A DNA stretch of 64,000 bases from a bacterium (GCA_024742475.1 JANSYI010000001.1:186001-250000), one strand, 5' to 3'. Positions 51,451-61,266 are shown, counted from the first letter of the stretch. Made by a program: numbers and translations. The notes: generated from the sequence alone by a model not told the origin.

Positions 51451-52995
51451 ATGACGCTCTTTTCTTCAATCCTGCGCGCGCTGGGGCCGGCTGCGTTCGT
51501 CTTTACGTTCTTCACCGCGGCCGCCGCCACCGCTGCGCCCGAGGGTGTGGCCAAGGAGACCGTCTGCGACGACGGCAAGGACAACGACGGCGACCTCGTC
51601 TACGACTGCGGTGACAACGACTGCAAGAAAGACCCCGCGTGTGCCTCGGACGGCCAACCCGAGAACACGCCCGAGCGCTGCGGCGACTGGATCGACAACG
51701 ACGCCGACGGGTACACCGACTGCGAAGACGACGACTGCAACGGCAGCACGGCCTGCTACGGCTCGTGGGACATCGAGATGTCCGGCGGCGCGGTGCCCGA
51801 CTCGGGGCCTGCGGGCACAGGGGCCACCACCACCGTTCCCCCGCAGCCCACGGTGGTCGCCGAGGACGACAACTTCGGCGAGAACACCAACGTCCTTTGC
51901 TCCGACGGCATCGACAACGACGACGACGGCCGCGTCGACTGCGAAGACATCGGCTGCCGCCTCGACACGCAGGTCACGATCTGCCAGCCCTCGGGCGACT
52001 TTCGCCTCTCGCTGGTCGGCCGCATCGAAGCCCTGGGCTACAACTTCGAGGACGAGACCTACACGACCGAGTTCGAGAGCCTGCAGCTGCGGGTGCTCGG
52101 CCAGATGCCGTTCATTCAAAACTCGTTCTTCCTGATCAGCTCGCGCGTCGAGAAGACCCCGCGCGTGACCTTCGCCCTCTTCCAGGTCCCGCTGGGCAAG
52201 AAGGGCCACTACCTCAACATCAACAGCGGCGGTGGTGGTCTCTCGCTCGGGCCGATTCAGTCGGTCCACAAGCGCCTGTTGGTGGAGCAGCCGTTCTATC
52301 TCTACAACGCGTTCGAGCAGGGCAACGGCGCCGCGATGGAGTTCGGTGGTCCGCTCGACAAGAAGAGCAAGTTCCTCTACCGCGCCTTCGCGGCAGGTGG
52401 CTCGGGCCGCTTCGCGGGCAACATCGGCGGCACGTTCTTCCCCGACGGCAACACGCGCTACACCTGGTCGGTCGGCGGGCAGATCTGGGCGAACGTCATC
52501 GGCTACTACAACCGCTGGGACAACCCGTTCCTCTACACGAAGTCACCCATGACGCTGGCCGTCGTCGGCGGCGTCAAGTACGACCAGCGCGCGCAGGAGC
52601 GCTACCCCGGCTGGAACGCGCAGACGATCTTCCGCTACTGGCGCTTCCACTTCCAGGGCGAGTACTACGGCAAGCGCGAGCTCGAGTTCCGCAACTTCCA
52701 AAACGCCTACAACGTGCAGCTCGGCTTCCTTCCCTGGGAGAAGCGACTGCTGCTCGCTGCCGACTTCGGCCAGTACCTCGCCACCGACTTCGAGGACCCA
52801 CCCGAAGACATCCAGATCGACCTGCGCCGTCAGCTGCAGTCGACCCAGTGGCGCACCGCAGCGCACGTCTACCTGTGGCGCAACGTATTCTTCGCCTCGG
52901 CCGTCTACCAGAACCGCCGCGAAGAGACCGCCTTCAACGAGGGCGAGTTCGCGAACAGCCAAGAAGCGCGGCTGCTGTTCACCTACCGCTGGTAG
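51451..52995 (+). CDS. outer-membrane beta-barrel protein with N-terminal DNDxDG repeats
   Basis: 514 residues with a signal peptide (FVFTFFTAAAATAA). Residues about 35-175 hold three Cys/Asp repeats (CDDGKDNDGDLVYDC, CGDWIDNDADGYTDC, CSDGIDNDDDGRVDC) of the same kind as in the preceding lipoprotein. From about 190 the sequence alternates amphipathic strands rich in aromatic residues (FRYWRFHFQGEYYGKRELEF) and ends in RLLFTYRW, a terminal aromatic suited to the BAM signal. Likely a porin-like or assembly barrel whose repeat domain meets the lipoprotein. Confidence 0.87.
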   Translation: MTLFSSILRALGPAAFVFTFFTAAAATAAPEGVAKETVCDDGKDNDGDLVYDCGDNDCKKDPACASDGQPENTPERCGDWIDNDADGYTDCEDDDCNGSTACYGSWDIEMSGGAVPDSGPAGTGATTTVPPQPTVVAEDDNFGENTNVLCSDGIDNDDDGRVDCEDIGCRLDTQVTICQPSGDFRLSLVGRIEALGYNFEDETYTTEFESLQLRVLGQMPFIQNSFFLISSRVEKTPRVTFALFQVPLGKKGHYLNINSGGGGLSLGPIQSVHKRLLVEQPFYLYNAFEQGNGAAMEFGGPLDKKSKFLYRAFAAGGSGRFAGNIGGTFFPDGNTRYTWSVGGQIWANVIGYYNRWDNPFLYTKSPMTLAVVGGVKYDQRAQERYPGWNAQTIFRYWRFHFQGEYYGKRELEFRNFQNAYNVQLGFLPWEKRLLLAADFGQYLATDFEDPPEDIQIDLRRQLQSTQWRTAAHVYLWRNVFFASAVYQNRREETAFNEGEFANSQEARLLFTYRW

Positions 52996-53038
52996 CGCTT
53001 GCTCGGCGGGGTGCCTTCGTACGGCTCCCTACGTCGCC

Positions 53039-53057
53039 CTCACCCCTGTGGGGTGAG
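53039..53057 (+). terminator. hairpin after nuclease operon
   Basis: CTCACCCC, three bases, GGGGTGAG: perfect 8-bp stem 44 bases after the barrel stop, without T-run. A possible transcript end. The rest of 52996-53196 shows nothing else I can name. Confidence 0.4.
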
Positions 53058-53196
53058 CGAGGGCTCCTCCGGGTGGCTGCGCGGGACGCCCCTGCTCGCT
53101 GCGCTGATTCCTTTCCCGTGCTCCGGCAGTTTGCGGGTTTGCGGGCTCACGCCGCGGCAGGCGGAACGATCTACATCCTGCTGGTGGCGGAGTGGG

Positions 53197-54189
53197 CTAC
53201 CACTCGTCGGGGGTGTCTCGTTCGAGGCCGGCGGAGGTGAAGATGATGCCGAAGCCGGGGCTGGTCATGAGGGGGAGGGTGCCGCGGGTGGCTTGGGCTT
53301 CGTCGCCGACGTAGGCGTCCTTCTGGCCCATGCCGACCATGACGCCCGAGTGGCGTCGGCGCTTGCTGGTGCTGCCGGGGGACGAGCCGGGGGTTGCACC
53401 GCCGATGCGCTCGTAGTCCCAGAGGGTGATGGCGCGGCCGCCGTGCGCGGCGTCGGTGGGGGGGACGTTGTAGAGCACCTCCTGGCTCTCACCCACGGCG
53501 AGCTGTAGGACTCGGGCGACGCTCAGGGATGTCTTCTTCACGGGGGCGAGGCGGACGCTGACCGTGCCGTCCGGGAGACGGACGGAGGCGCCGGCGTAGC
53601 GGCGCGTTGCCTCGGCCGTGCCCTCGATGACCAGCAGCGCGTGCACGCCGTCGGTCGCGGTCGCCACGGTGTAGATGCCCGGGGCCTCGCCCGCGATGAC
53701 GCGCTTTCCCTTCGCGGGTTTGGCGGCCTTCAGAGCGGAGGTCGCCTGCCCGGACTGCGCGAAGGTTGGCTCCGTTCCGGTCCATCCGTGCTCGGCCGCA
53801 GGAGCCGGCGACGAGGGACGCTTGGCCTTGGACGCAGGAGCGAAACGCTTGCCCTGCACGGTGAACCTGCGACCGCTCTGGGTCGCCTCGCTCGTCACGA
53901 CGTACGCGGCCTCGTTTCCTTGCCCGTCGGTGGTCTGCCCCACGCGCCAGACGGTGCCCGAGCTCGGGGTCTTGCCCGCGACCTGAAAGCTCAGGAAGTG
54001 CGAGCCCGGCCGCTTCACCCGAAACCCGTCCTTGGTCCGCTCCACCTCGAGCGCGGGCGGGCTCTGGGGTATTGCGTGCTGCTGTGCCGCCGCCGACGCG
54101 GTCTTCTTCGGCGCAGCATCGGCCGCGATGGGCCAAGCGAGAGGAGCAACGAGGGCGAGCAGGTAGAGGCGTGGCATCGGCACCTTCAT
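53197..54189 (-). CDS. secreted protein of unknown function
   Basis: 330 residues with a signal peptide ([16 protein letters not shown]). The mature part is basic and Ala/Pro/Lys-rich, with beta-rich stretches ([40 protein letters not shown]) and a C-terminal Ser/Arg loop. No domain recognised. It is followed on the same strand, reading upstream, by a small lipoprotein and an L,D-transpeptidase lipoprotein, suggesting a role in the envelope. Confidence 0.68.
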   Translation of the reverse strand: MKVPMPRLYLLALVAPLAWPIAADAAPKKTASAAAQQHAIPQSPPALEVERTKDGFRVKRPGSHFLSFQVAGKTPSSGTVWRVGQTTDGQGNEAAYVVTSEATQSGRRFTVQGKRFAPASKAKRPSSPAPAAEHGWTGTEPTFAQSGQATSALKAAKPAKGKRVIAGEAPGIYTVATATDGVHALLVIEGTAEATRRYAGASVRLPDGTVSVRLAPVKKTSLSVARVLQLAVGESQEVLYNVPPTDAAHGGRAITLWDYERIGGATPGSSPGSTSKRRRHSGVMVGMGQKDAYVGDEAQATRGTLPLMTSPGFGIIFTSAGLERDTPDEW

Positions 54190-54270
54190 CGTGCCGTCCT
54201 CGCACCCGGTCTGAAAGGGAGGCGAGGTACGGCGGAGTCGCCTGTCTCAGTTCGAGACGCGCACGAAGTC

Positions 54271-54579
54271 CTAGGGCGCAGCCGCAGCCGCGGCTGAGGC
54301 CTGCTGCTGCTCCTCTTGCTGGACGATGGCAGCCATCCCTCCTGCCAACCCTGCCGACTCCTCACCCGTCCGCGCGGCGGAGCCTGCCCGCTCGCAGACG
54401 CATCCGATACGACCCGCCATGACGACGACCGCCGTCGTCTGAAGTCCCATCGTGCCGCACTGCGCATCGCACTGCGCGACGCCGTCGGCGGGTACCGTGC
54501 TTGGGCCCGTGACGCCCACGGGAGCCGTGCAGGCCAGAGGGAAGAGGCAGGAGATCAGCAGCAGGCGGGTGAGTCTCAT
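54271..54579 (-). CDS. small lipoprotein
   Basis: 102 residues. Lipobox ISCLFPLAC, then a Cys-containing region (CDAQCGTMGLQTTAVVVMAG, ending at CVCERAG) and a Gln/Glu/Ala-rich end. Function unknown. TATCCT lies seven bases before the ATG, so it may be transcribed on its own as a leaderless mRNA. Confidence 0.7.
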   Translation of the reverse strand: MRLTRLLLISCLFPLACTAPVGVTGPSTVPADGVAQCDAQCGTMGLQTTAVVVMAGRIGCVCERAGSAARTGEESAGLAGGMAAIVQQEEQQQASAAAAAAP

Positions 54580-54586
54580 GCGGCCG

Positions 54587-54592
54587 AGGATA
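54587..54592 (-). promoter_or_regulatory. candidate -10 (TATCCT), leaderless start of small lipoprotein
   Basis: On the minus strand TATCCT, 7 bases, ATG 54579. Confidence 0.5.
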
Positions 54593-54633
54593 GCGCCCTC
54601 GTGCCCTCACCCGCCCTGCGCTGCCCACCAAAC

Positions 54634-55965
54634 TCAGCCCTTCCGAATCCGAACGCGGGTGCCAGGCTGGTCTTCGGTCGCGTAGACCTCCCGCCAGCCG
54701 GGGGCAGCATGCGGGCCCATCCAACCGTAGAGTCGCTTGGCGTCGGCGGGGGAGAGGTTGATGCAGCCGTGCGAGCGGACGCGACCGAAGCCGGAGTGCC
54801 AGTAGGCGGTGTGCAGGGCGTAGCTGTCCTTGAAGTAGGCCGTCCACGGCACCTTGTCCACGGCGTACGACTCCTTGGCGCCAGGCCGGCTGTTCATCGT
54901 GCGCATGGCGACCTTTCGCTCGATGCGAAACTCGCCAACGGGCGTTTCGTAGCGGGCCTTGCCCGTGGAGACCAGCGTGGCGAAGACGGGGGTCTCGCCC
55001 CGGTAGGCCACCAACGTCTGCTCCTTCAGGTTCACGTCGAGCCACATCTCGTCGCTCACGAGGTCGGCGGGCACCTCGGTGGGCATGGCTACCCGCACGT
55101 CCTCGCGCGAGAGGTAGCCAGCCTCGGGCGCGAACACGAAGTCGGCGTCCTGTGACGTGTCGGGCTGCGCGAGCACGGTGAAGGCGGGCAGCCGCTGCTT
55201 CGAGCGGGCGCGCAGCGAGGGTTTGGATCGGACGGCCACCGAGCGCCGCTCGCCTGGGATCGTCCATGCGACGGGCAGCGTGACCTCCTCGCTCAGCGCG
55301 ACACCTTCGAACGCAGAGCCGCGGAGCCGGCGGATGTCGGCGCGCGCGATGAGCCCGTGACGCGTGCGCCAGAACTCCTTGCCTGCGACCTTCACCGAAC
55401 CCCGGCGCTCGACCGTGAGCGAGAACCCGGCCGGCTCGCCCCGCCCCGCGCTGACGGCCGACGCGTCGGCGTACACCTTGGCGCTTCGGCGAACGCGCCC
55501 GTAGACCGTGGGCAGCTTCGCGCCACCGCGGACCACCGGCTGGACCAGCGCACGAGGCTCGTCCTCGCTGACCTCGAGCCCGATGCACGCGAAGCCGCGG
55601 GGCTGCACGGGCACCCATCCGCCGCGGCAGCCGCTCGCATCGATGGGTTCGTGTTGCGGCAGCCGAGTGCCGACCGCCAGCACGCCGAGCGCGACCCCAT
55701 CACGGTCCGGAGTCGCCCGCACCACCGAGGGCGCCCGCAGAATGTAGGAGCCGTCGGCCAGCGCGACCTCGTCCTGGACGTCCTCGATCACGACGACCTC
55801 GTCCTGAAGCTCCGCGGGCTCCGCCGGCTGTGGTGTCGCGTTCGTCGGCGCCTCGCGGGACGTGGGCACCAGCGCGTACTTGGGCGTCGCACCGGACGGG
55901 TCCGACCGATGGGTGCACGAAGCGAGCGCGATGAGCACGAGCGAGAGGGTCCGGCGAGCGTTCAT
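54634..55965 (-). CDS. L,D-transpeptidase (YkuD) lipoprotein
   Basis: 443 residues. Lipobox VLIALASC; the following 280 residues hold a Pro/Glu linker and SH3-like segments (GSYILRAPSVVRATPDRD). The YkuD catalytic domain is at about 300-430: MWLDVNLKEQTLVAYRGETP, TPVGEFRIERKVAM, and the active-site motif HSGFGRVRSHGCIN with Cys401. It forms 3-3 peptidoglycan cross-links or attaches proteins to the wall, from the outer or inner membrane side. TACACG lies close to the ATG, but the spacing does not fit the leaderless pattern. Confidence 0.93.
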   Translation of the reverse strand: MNARRTLSLVLIALASCTHRSDPSGATPKYALVPTSREAPTNATPQPAEPAELQDEVVVIEDVQDEVALADGSYILRAPSVVRATPDRDGVALGVLAVGTRLPQHEPIDASGCRGGWVPVQPRGFACIGLEVSEDEPRALVQPVVRGGAKLPTVYGRVRRSAKVYADASAVSAGRGEPAGFSLTVERRGSVKVAGKEFWRTRHGLIARADIRRLRGSAFEGVALSEEVTLPVAWTIPGERRSVAVRSKPSLRARSKQRLPAFTVLAQPDTSQDADFVFAPEAGYLSREDVRVAMPTEVPADLVSDEMWLDVNLKEQTLVAYRGETPVFATLVSTGKARYETPVGEFRIERKVAMRTMNSRPGAKESYAVDKVPWTAYFKDSYALHTAYWHSGFGRVRSHGCINLSPADAKRLYGWMGPHAAPGWREVYATEDQPGTRVRIRKG

Positions 55966-56045
55966 GCCGTGTAGTCAAAGCAGCCACCGTGCCCACGCGA
56001 AGCCGACGGGTTTTCAAGGACTTGCACGCCCGCTGCCCGGGGCCG

Positions 56046-56084
56046 TTGCTCGAGTTGGGCAACGGTTGCGCAAGGGTCGAGCAA
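56046..56084. promoter_or_regulatory. nested inverted repeats upstream of SUKH-like gene
   Basis: TTGCTCGA at 56046 and TCGAGCAA at 56077 are perfect 8-bp arms. Between them lie TTGGGCAA and the palindrome TTGCGCAA. The cluster ends 29 bases before the -10 at 56113, a fitting place for an operator. Confidence 0.5.
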
Positions 56085-56112
56085 TGGGAAATGGAGGGCA
56101 CGGGCGCGTTGT

Positions 56113-56118
56113 TATGCT
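56113..56118 (+). promoter_or_regulatory. candidate -10 (TATGCT), leaderless start of SUKH-like gene
   Basis: TATGCT, 6 bases, ATG 56125 at the expected +1. Confidence 0.6.
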
Positions 56119-56124
56119 CCGGCC

Positions 56125-57054
<930 letters not shown>

Positions 57055-57058
57055 CGCA

Positions 57059-57769
57059 CTACCCCTCGAAGCCCAGCGGCAACATGCGGAGCGCGCCGAG
57101 GGTGACCATCGAGATGTCGAGCAGCTCCCCGGGGGCGCCAGAGTCGAGCCACGCCTTCTCGGGGCGCGCAAGGACCATGGCCGCGGTGCTCTTGCGGTTG
57201 GCGCGGACCTGACCGAGCGCTTCGGGCAGGTGTCGCCGCACACGCTGCCAGACGTTGCGCCACATGAGCACCTCGACCTCGAGGCCGCCTCCGGCGAACG
57301 AGGCGTGCTTGGGCTCGAGCGTGCCGCCGAGGTTGGCCGCCAGCGATCCGGCCATCGCCAGGACCCATGTGGCCCCGGCTCCGTCGTCGAACGTGCAGTC
57401 GATCTTCACGACGTCGTGAAACTCGTCGGTGACCGCAGCGTAGTCGGCCCGTCCCGTCGGCTCCCGAAGCGCCCGGCAGGCGCCGCCCCACCGCCGGCCC
57501 TCGACCTGCATGGTCAGCTGCAGGTCGATGCGCTCGGTCGGGCGCGCCTGCCCATCGGGCGACAGGCCCGTGCTGCCCGCGACCGCCTCGCGATCGAGGC
57601 TCTCTTGCGCGAAGCTGTAGGCGCCGATCGTGAACGACGTTCGCGAGCCTTCCCCGCGCTCGAGCACCGTGCCACCCGCGGCGAGCGTGGGATCGATGAC
57701 CTTCGCCGCCCACTTGTAGCCGCAGCCTCCGGCCCCGAAGAGCACGAGCATCAGCGCGAACCGTCTCAT
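57059..57769 (-). CDS. lipoprotein of unknown function
   Basis: 236 residues. Lipobox LFGAGGC, then no linker; the mature protein looks like one folded domain (ERGEGSRTSFTIGAYSFAQE, ADYAAVTDEFHDVVKIDC, TWVLAMAGSLAANLGGTLEP). Two Cys could pair. No family recognised. TATGCT stands eight bases before the ATG, so probably leaderless; it diverges from the Cys-rich lipoprotein gene. Confidence 0.75.
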   Translation of the reverse strand: MRRFALMLVLFGAGGCGYKWAAKVIDPTLAAGGTVLERGEGSRTSFTIGAYSFAQESLDREAVAGSTGLSPDGQARPTERIDLQLTMQVEGRRWGGACRALREPTGRADYAAVTDEFHDVVKIDCTFDDGAGATWVLAMAGSLAANLGGTLEPKHASFAGGGLEVEVLMWRNVWQRVRRHLPEALGQVRANRKSTAAMVLARPEKAWLDSGAPGELLDISMVTLGALRMLPLGFEG

Positions 57770-57777
57770 CGGCGCGG

Positions 57778-57783
57778 AGCATA
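57778..57783 (-). promoter_or_regulatory. candidate -10 (TATGCT), leaderless start of lipoprotein
   Basis: On the minus strand TATGCT, 8 bases, ATG 57769. Divergent from the candidate at 57836. Confidence 0.5.
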
Positions 57784-57835
57784 CTGTCCGACCGGGAGCA
57801 CCGCGCGTGATTTGCCGCGCTTACCGCGGATACGG

Positions 57836-57841
57836 GATACT
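57836..57841 (+). promoter_or_regulatory. candidate -10 (GATACT), leaderless start of Cys-rich lipoprotein
   Basis: GATACT, 6 bases, ATG 57848. The first T of the TANNNT pattern is G here, so weaker than the others. Confidence 0.4.
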
Positions 57842-57847
57842 CCGGCG

Positions 57848-58453
57848 ATGACACGACTGGCCTTGGGATGTGTAGCGCTCCTCGTTCTCGGTGCATGCGA
57901 CGACGAGGGCGGCGACGACAGCGGAACGAGCGTCGGAGCGACGAGCGGAGCCTCGAGCACCACGGACGACGCGTCGACCTCGGCCGGACCCACGACGACC
58001 GGCGAGTCGACGGGTGCACAGAGCACGACCTCGGGCGAGGCAGGAAGCAGCAGCTCGGACGGCCCGGGCGACAGCAGCTCGGGCGGCGGCGGCAGCTCGA
58101 CGGGCAACCCCAACGCGTGTGATCCGCAGGTGCCTGGGGAATGGAACGCGTGCATCGACGAGAATGGATCGACGGACAACACGTTGTGCAACTGGATGGG
58201 CCTCAGCGGGCCCAGCGGCTTCATCGGGTGCCTGACCTCGAGCCAGACCAAAGGCGCCAACGTCTGCATGATCTCCGGATGCGAAGACGTGTGCGACTGC
58301 TTCGCCGCGCCTGAAACCGGCGACGCCGTGGTCGAGTGCGCAGAAGTCCTCGAAGGTGGAGGTCGCGCCTGCGTGCTCAACTGCAGCAACGGGGAGGCGT
58401 GCCCCGACGGCATGAGCTGCGAGGGCGGGCTCTGCTTCCACCTGCCGCAGTAG
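57848..58453 (+). CDS. Cys-rich lipoprotein, one CPDGM module
   Basis: 201 residues. Lipobox VALLVLGAC, a Ser/Thr/Gly linker of about 65 residues, then one Cys module of about 100 residues: NACDPQVPGEWNACIDENGS, CDCFAAPETGDAVVEC, ACVLNCSNGEACPDGMSC. The same module occurs twice in the protein at 60216-61259, so these are paralogues. Ligand unknown. Convergent with the MORN-repeat gene, four bases between stops. Confidence 0.8.
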   Translation: MTRLALGCVALLVLGACDDEGGDDSGTSVGATSGASSTTDDASTSAGPTTTGESTGAQSTTSGEAGSSSSDGPGDSSSGGGGSSTGNPNACDPQVPGEWNACIDENGSTDNTLCNWMGLSGPSGFIGCLTSSQTKGANVCMISGCEDVCDCFAAPETGDAVVECAEVLEGGGRACVLNCSNGEACPDGMSCEGGLCFHLPQ

Positions 58454-58457
58454 CGAC

Positions 58458-60158
58458 CTACTTCTTCTTCTTGCCCTTCTTCTTCTTTTTCTTCTTCTTT
58501 TTCTTCTTCTTGGTGTCCCCACCGTCGGGCGTCGGCACCGGCGGCTTGGGGTTGCTGTCGCCGTCGGTCTTCTTGTCGCCGTCGGTCTTCTTGTCACCGT
58601 CGGTCTTCTTGTCACCGTCGGTCTTCTTGTCACCGTCGGTCTTCTTGTCACCGTCGGTCTTCTTGTCACCGTCGGTCTTCTTGTCGCCGTCGGTCTTCTT
58701 GTCGCCGTCGGTCTTCTTGTCACCGTCGGTCTTCTTGCCGCCGTCGGTCTTGCCCTTGTGCTCGACCTCTTCGCCGTCGACGAACTTGGAGATGCCGATG
58801 CGCTTGCCCTCTTGGTCGAAGAAGGACCACTTGCCGTCGCGCTTGTCGTCCTTGTAGCTGCCCTTGCTCTCCAGCTTGCCGTTGTCGTGGAACGTCTCGG
58901 CTTCGCCCTGGCGCTGGCCCTCCGCCCAGCTCTCGATGTAGCGCCGCTCGCCATTGGGGTGGAAGCCGAGCCACTCGCCTTGCTTGCGGTCGCGCTTGAA
59001 GTCGCCCTCTTCGTTCTTCTGGCCGCCGGGGTACCAGTAGGTCCACGCGCCCTGCCGGCGATCGTCCCAGTACTCGCCTTCGACGCGCTTCTGGGCGTTC
59101 TCCCAGTAGGCGAGGAACTCCCCCTCGCGCTGATCTTCGTCGAAGTGGACCTCCTCTTTGAGGTCGCCGTCCTCGTAGTAGTACTGCCACTTGCCGGTCT
59201 TCTGGCCCTCGGCGTAGGTGCCCGTCTCGGCCAGCGTGGGCACATCCTCGCCCTCTTTGGCCTCGAACCACTTGTTGTAGGGGCCCTCTCGCTTGCCGTC
59301 GTCGCTCTCGCACCACTGCTCGAGGCCCTCGGGCGGCGCCGCGCCTCCGGCTTTCAACGCATCGCCGCACACCTCGTCGCTGGGCTCGAGCACCCCATCT
59401 TTCCAAACCTCTTGGGTGAGCACCGCGCCCGACTCGTCGAACGTGCGCCACGTGCCGTCCTTGCGGCCCTCCTTGTAGAAGCCCTCGGTGGCCTTCTTGC
59501 CGCCGGGGTGGAACTTGATGAACGAGCCGCTCTCGATGTCGTCCTTGAAGTCGGTCTTCGTCGCGGGCAAGCCGTCGGGAAAGAACGTGGCCGAGAGTCC
59601 CTGTCGCTTGCCGGCGTCGTAGTTGGCCTCGGAGGCCTTCTTGCCGTCTTCGCCGTAGTGCGTCCACGTGCCGTTCTTCTGATCGGCGACGAACTCCCCC
59701 TCGTCCGCCTTGTTGCCGTTGTCGTGCCATGCGGTCCACGGACCCTGGCGCTTGCCGTCGGCGTAGTCGCCCTCGCGCCACTTCTGCTCCGTGCCGTCGT
59801 GCCAGCGGATGAAGCGACCGTGCCTCACGCCGACGCTGCTGCCCTCGGCTGGCCTCTCGCACCACGCCTCGTGCCCCTCGGGCGGCGCCGCACCGCGCGG
59901 CATCGTGCCGTCGGCGCACGTCAGGCCCGCAATCTCCTTGGGCTCGGCAGGAACGTCGAGCTTCTCGGCGAGGTCGAGCTCTTCATCGGCCTCGTCCTGC
60001 CCGACGTCCTCACTCTTGGACTCGCCCTCGCCGTCGGCCTTGGCCTCCTCGGGCTCGGCCGGCGGCTCTTCGGACTTGCCGAGGAGGTCGTCACAGCCGG
60101 CGGCGGAGACGAGGGACAGCGCAAGCAACAAGGAGCCCGACAGACGTGCGACGTGCAT
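58458..60158 (-). CDS. MORN-type (YwqK-like) repeat lipoprotein with Lys/Asp repeat and poly-Lys tail
   Basis: 566 residues. Lipobox VSAAGC, an acidic linker to about residue 70, then about 400 residues of toxin-antitoxin YwqK/MORN-like repeats (YADGKRQGPWTAWHDNGNK, YDAGKRQGLSATFFPDG, DRRQGAWTYWYPGGQK). Two shorter segments with EVCGDALKAGGAAPPEG and TCADGTMPRGAAPPEG resemble each other. The tail is ten units of KKTDGD-type repeat, a Pro linker, and a run of 12 Lys, Gly, then 4 Lys. The basic end could bind acidic polymers such as exopolysaccharide, lipopolysaccharide or DNA. The repeat tract is likely variable in copy number. Confidence 0.85.
   Translation of the reverse strand: MHVARLSGSLLLALSLVSAAGCDDLLGKSEEPPAEPEEAKADGEGESKSEDVGQDEADEELDLAEKLDVPAEPKEIAGLTCADGTMPRGAAPPEGHEAWCERPAEGSSVGVRHGRFIRWHDGTEQKWREGDYADGKRQGPWTAWHDNGNKADEGEFVADQKNGTWTHYGEDGKKASEANYDAGKRQGLSATFFPDGLPATKTDFKDDIESGSFIKFHPGGKKATEGFYKEGRKDGTWRTFDESGAVLTQEVWKDGVLEPSDEVCGDALKAGGAAPPEGLEQWCESDDGKREGPYNKWFEAKEGEDVPTLAETGTYAEGQKTGKWQYYYEDGDLKEEVHFDEDQREGEFLAYWENAQKRVEGEYWDDRRQGAWTYWYPGGQKNEEGDFKRDRKQGEWLGFHPNGERRYIESWAEGQRQGEAETFHDNGKLESKGSYKDDKRDGKWSFFDQEGKRIGISKFVDGEEVEHKGKTDGGKKTDGDKKTDGDKKTDGDKKTDGDKKTDGDKKTDGDKKTDGDKKTDGDKKTDGDKKTDGDSNPKPPVPTPDGGDTKKKKKKKKKKKKGKKKK
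58561..58740 (-). repeat. ten tandem 18-bp units
   Basis: Ten consecutive 18-base units differing only at one silent position, encoding the Lys-Lys-Thr-Asp-Gly-Asp repeats of the MORN-type lipoprotein. Being in-frame, copy number can change without a frameshift. Confidence 0.95.
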
Positions 60159-60215
60159 GGCCGCCCCAACGTGTCACACGCGCGGGCGCAGCGAAAGGCT
60201 ACCCGAGCAGACCGA

Positions 60216-61259
60216 TCAGGGCTCCCACATGCACAGGAAGTCGGAGAAGCACGTCATCCCATCGGGACAGGTCTCTCCGGCGCCGCAGCTGAGATAGCAA
60301 GCATTGCCGCCGCCTTCGATGATCTCTCCGCAGGAGACCGGTGCGTCCCCCGTGGCCGGAGCGGCCGGGCAGTCGCAGTCGGTGATGCAGTCTTGCGCAG
60401 CGCACACGGCAAACATTGGATTCATCGTGTCGTCTTGCAGACACGTGGCATCGGGGTTGTCACAGGTGCCGATACCGTCGGTGATGCAGTCGCCGTAGGT
60501 CCCCGCCGGCGGCGGGTCTTCGCAAACGAGGTCGGGCCACATGCAGATCGTGTTGTCGATGCAGTTCATGCCGTCGGGGCACGTCGCTCCCCCCGAGCAG
60601 TCGAGGAAACACGCCGTCCCACCGCCGGCGAGGATCTCTCCGCAGACCGACTCGGCCGTGCCCGTGGCCGGTGCGGCCGGACAGTCGCAGTCCTCGACGC
60701 AGTCCAGGCCAGCGCACGTCCCGTGCGTCGGGCTCATGATGTCGTCGAGCAAGCAGGTCGACTCGACGTAGTCACACACCCCGTTGCCCGAATTGAAGCA
60801 GTCGTCGTAGTCCGGGTCGGGCTGGTCGCAGACCCCACCCGACGAGCTGGAGCTGCTGCTCGAACTCGACGAACTGGAGCTGCTACTCGAACTCGACGAG
60901 CTGGAGCTGCTGCTCGAGGAACTCTCGCTCGAGGTCGATTCGTCGACGATGCCCGTGGTCGTCGTATCATCGACGACTCCCGTGGTCGTCTCGTCGATGG
61001 CGCCCGAGGACGAGCTGCCCTCGGCCCGACCCGAATCTTCGGAGCTCGAGGCCGCGGTCGTCGTGTCGCTGGCGCTGACCGACACGCCCGCCGATGCGCT
61101 GATACCCGTCGTCCGGACACTCGTCGCTGTGGCGTCGGTGGTGCTGGTCGACCCTCCGCTCCCCGGAGCGCCGTTGCTTTCGAACGGGTTGACGACCTCC
61201 GAGCCGCAGGCGGACGCGAGCGCGGCGAAACTGATCAAGCAAAGACTGGCGCGAATCAT
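60216..61259 (-). CDS. Cys-rich lipoprotein, two CPDGM modules and Ser tract
   Basis: 347 residues from ATG 61259. Signal peptide with lipobox AALASAC, then a linker that begins Thr/Ser/Ala-rich and ends in a run of nearly 30 Ser. Two Cys modules follow (DCDCPAAPATGTAESVCGEI and DCDCPAAPATGDAPVSCGEI; each with GGATCPDGMNC or GAGETCPDGMTC), 65-70 percent alike by eye, paralogous to the single module at 57848-58453. Probably a stalked surface protein. Ligand unknown. Confidence 0.82.
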   Translation of the reverse strand: MIRASLCLISFAALASACGSEVVNPFESNGAPGSGGSTSTTDATATSVRTTGISASAGVSVSASDTTTAASSSEDSGRAEGSSSSGAIDETTTGVVDDTTTTGIVDESTSSESSSSSSSSSSSSSSSSSSSSSSSSSSSSGGVCDQPDPDYDDCFNSGNGVCDYVESTCLLDDIMSPTHGTCAGLDCVEDCDCPAAPATGTAESVCGEILAGGGTACFLDCSGGATCPDGMNCIDNTICMWPDLVCEDPPPAGTYGDCITDGIGTCDNPDATCLQDDTMNPMFAVCAAQDCITDCDCPAAPATGDAPVSCGEIIEGGGNACYLSCGAGETCPDGMTCFSDFLCMWEP

Positions 61260-61266
61260 GAGCAAA

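Noticed and set aside
52999..53508. 169-codon plus-strand frame after the barrel gene
   Set aside because: Composition changes midway and it overlaps the well-supported minus-strand secreted protein; no signal or domain.
58561..58740. CRISPR-like tandem repeat
   Set aside because: Units are contiguous with no spacers and keep a reading frame; it is coding repeat DNA.
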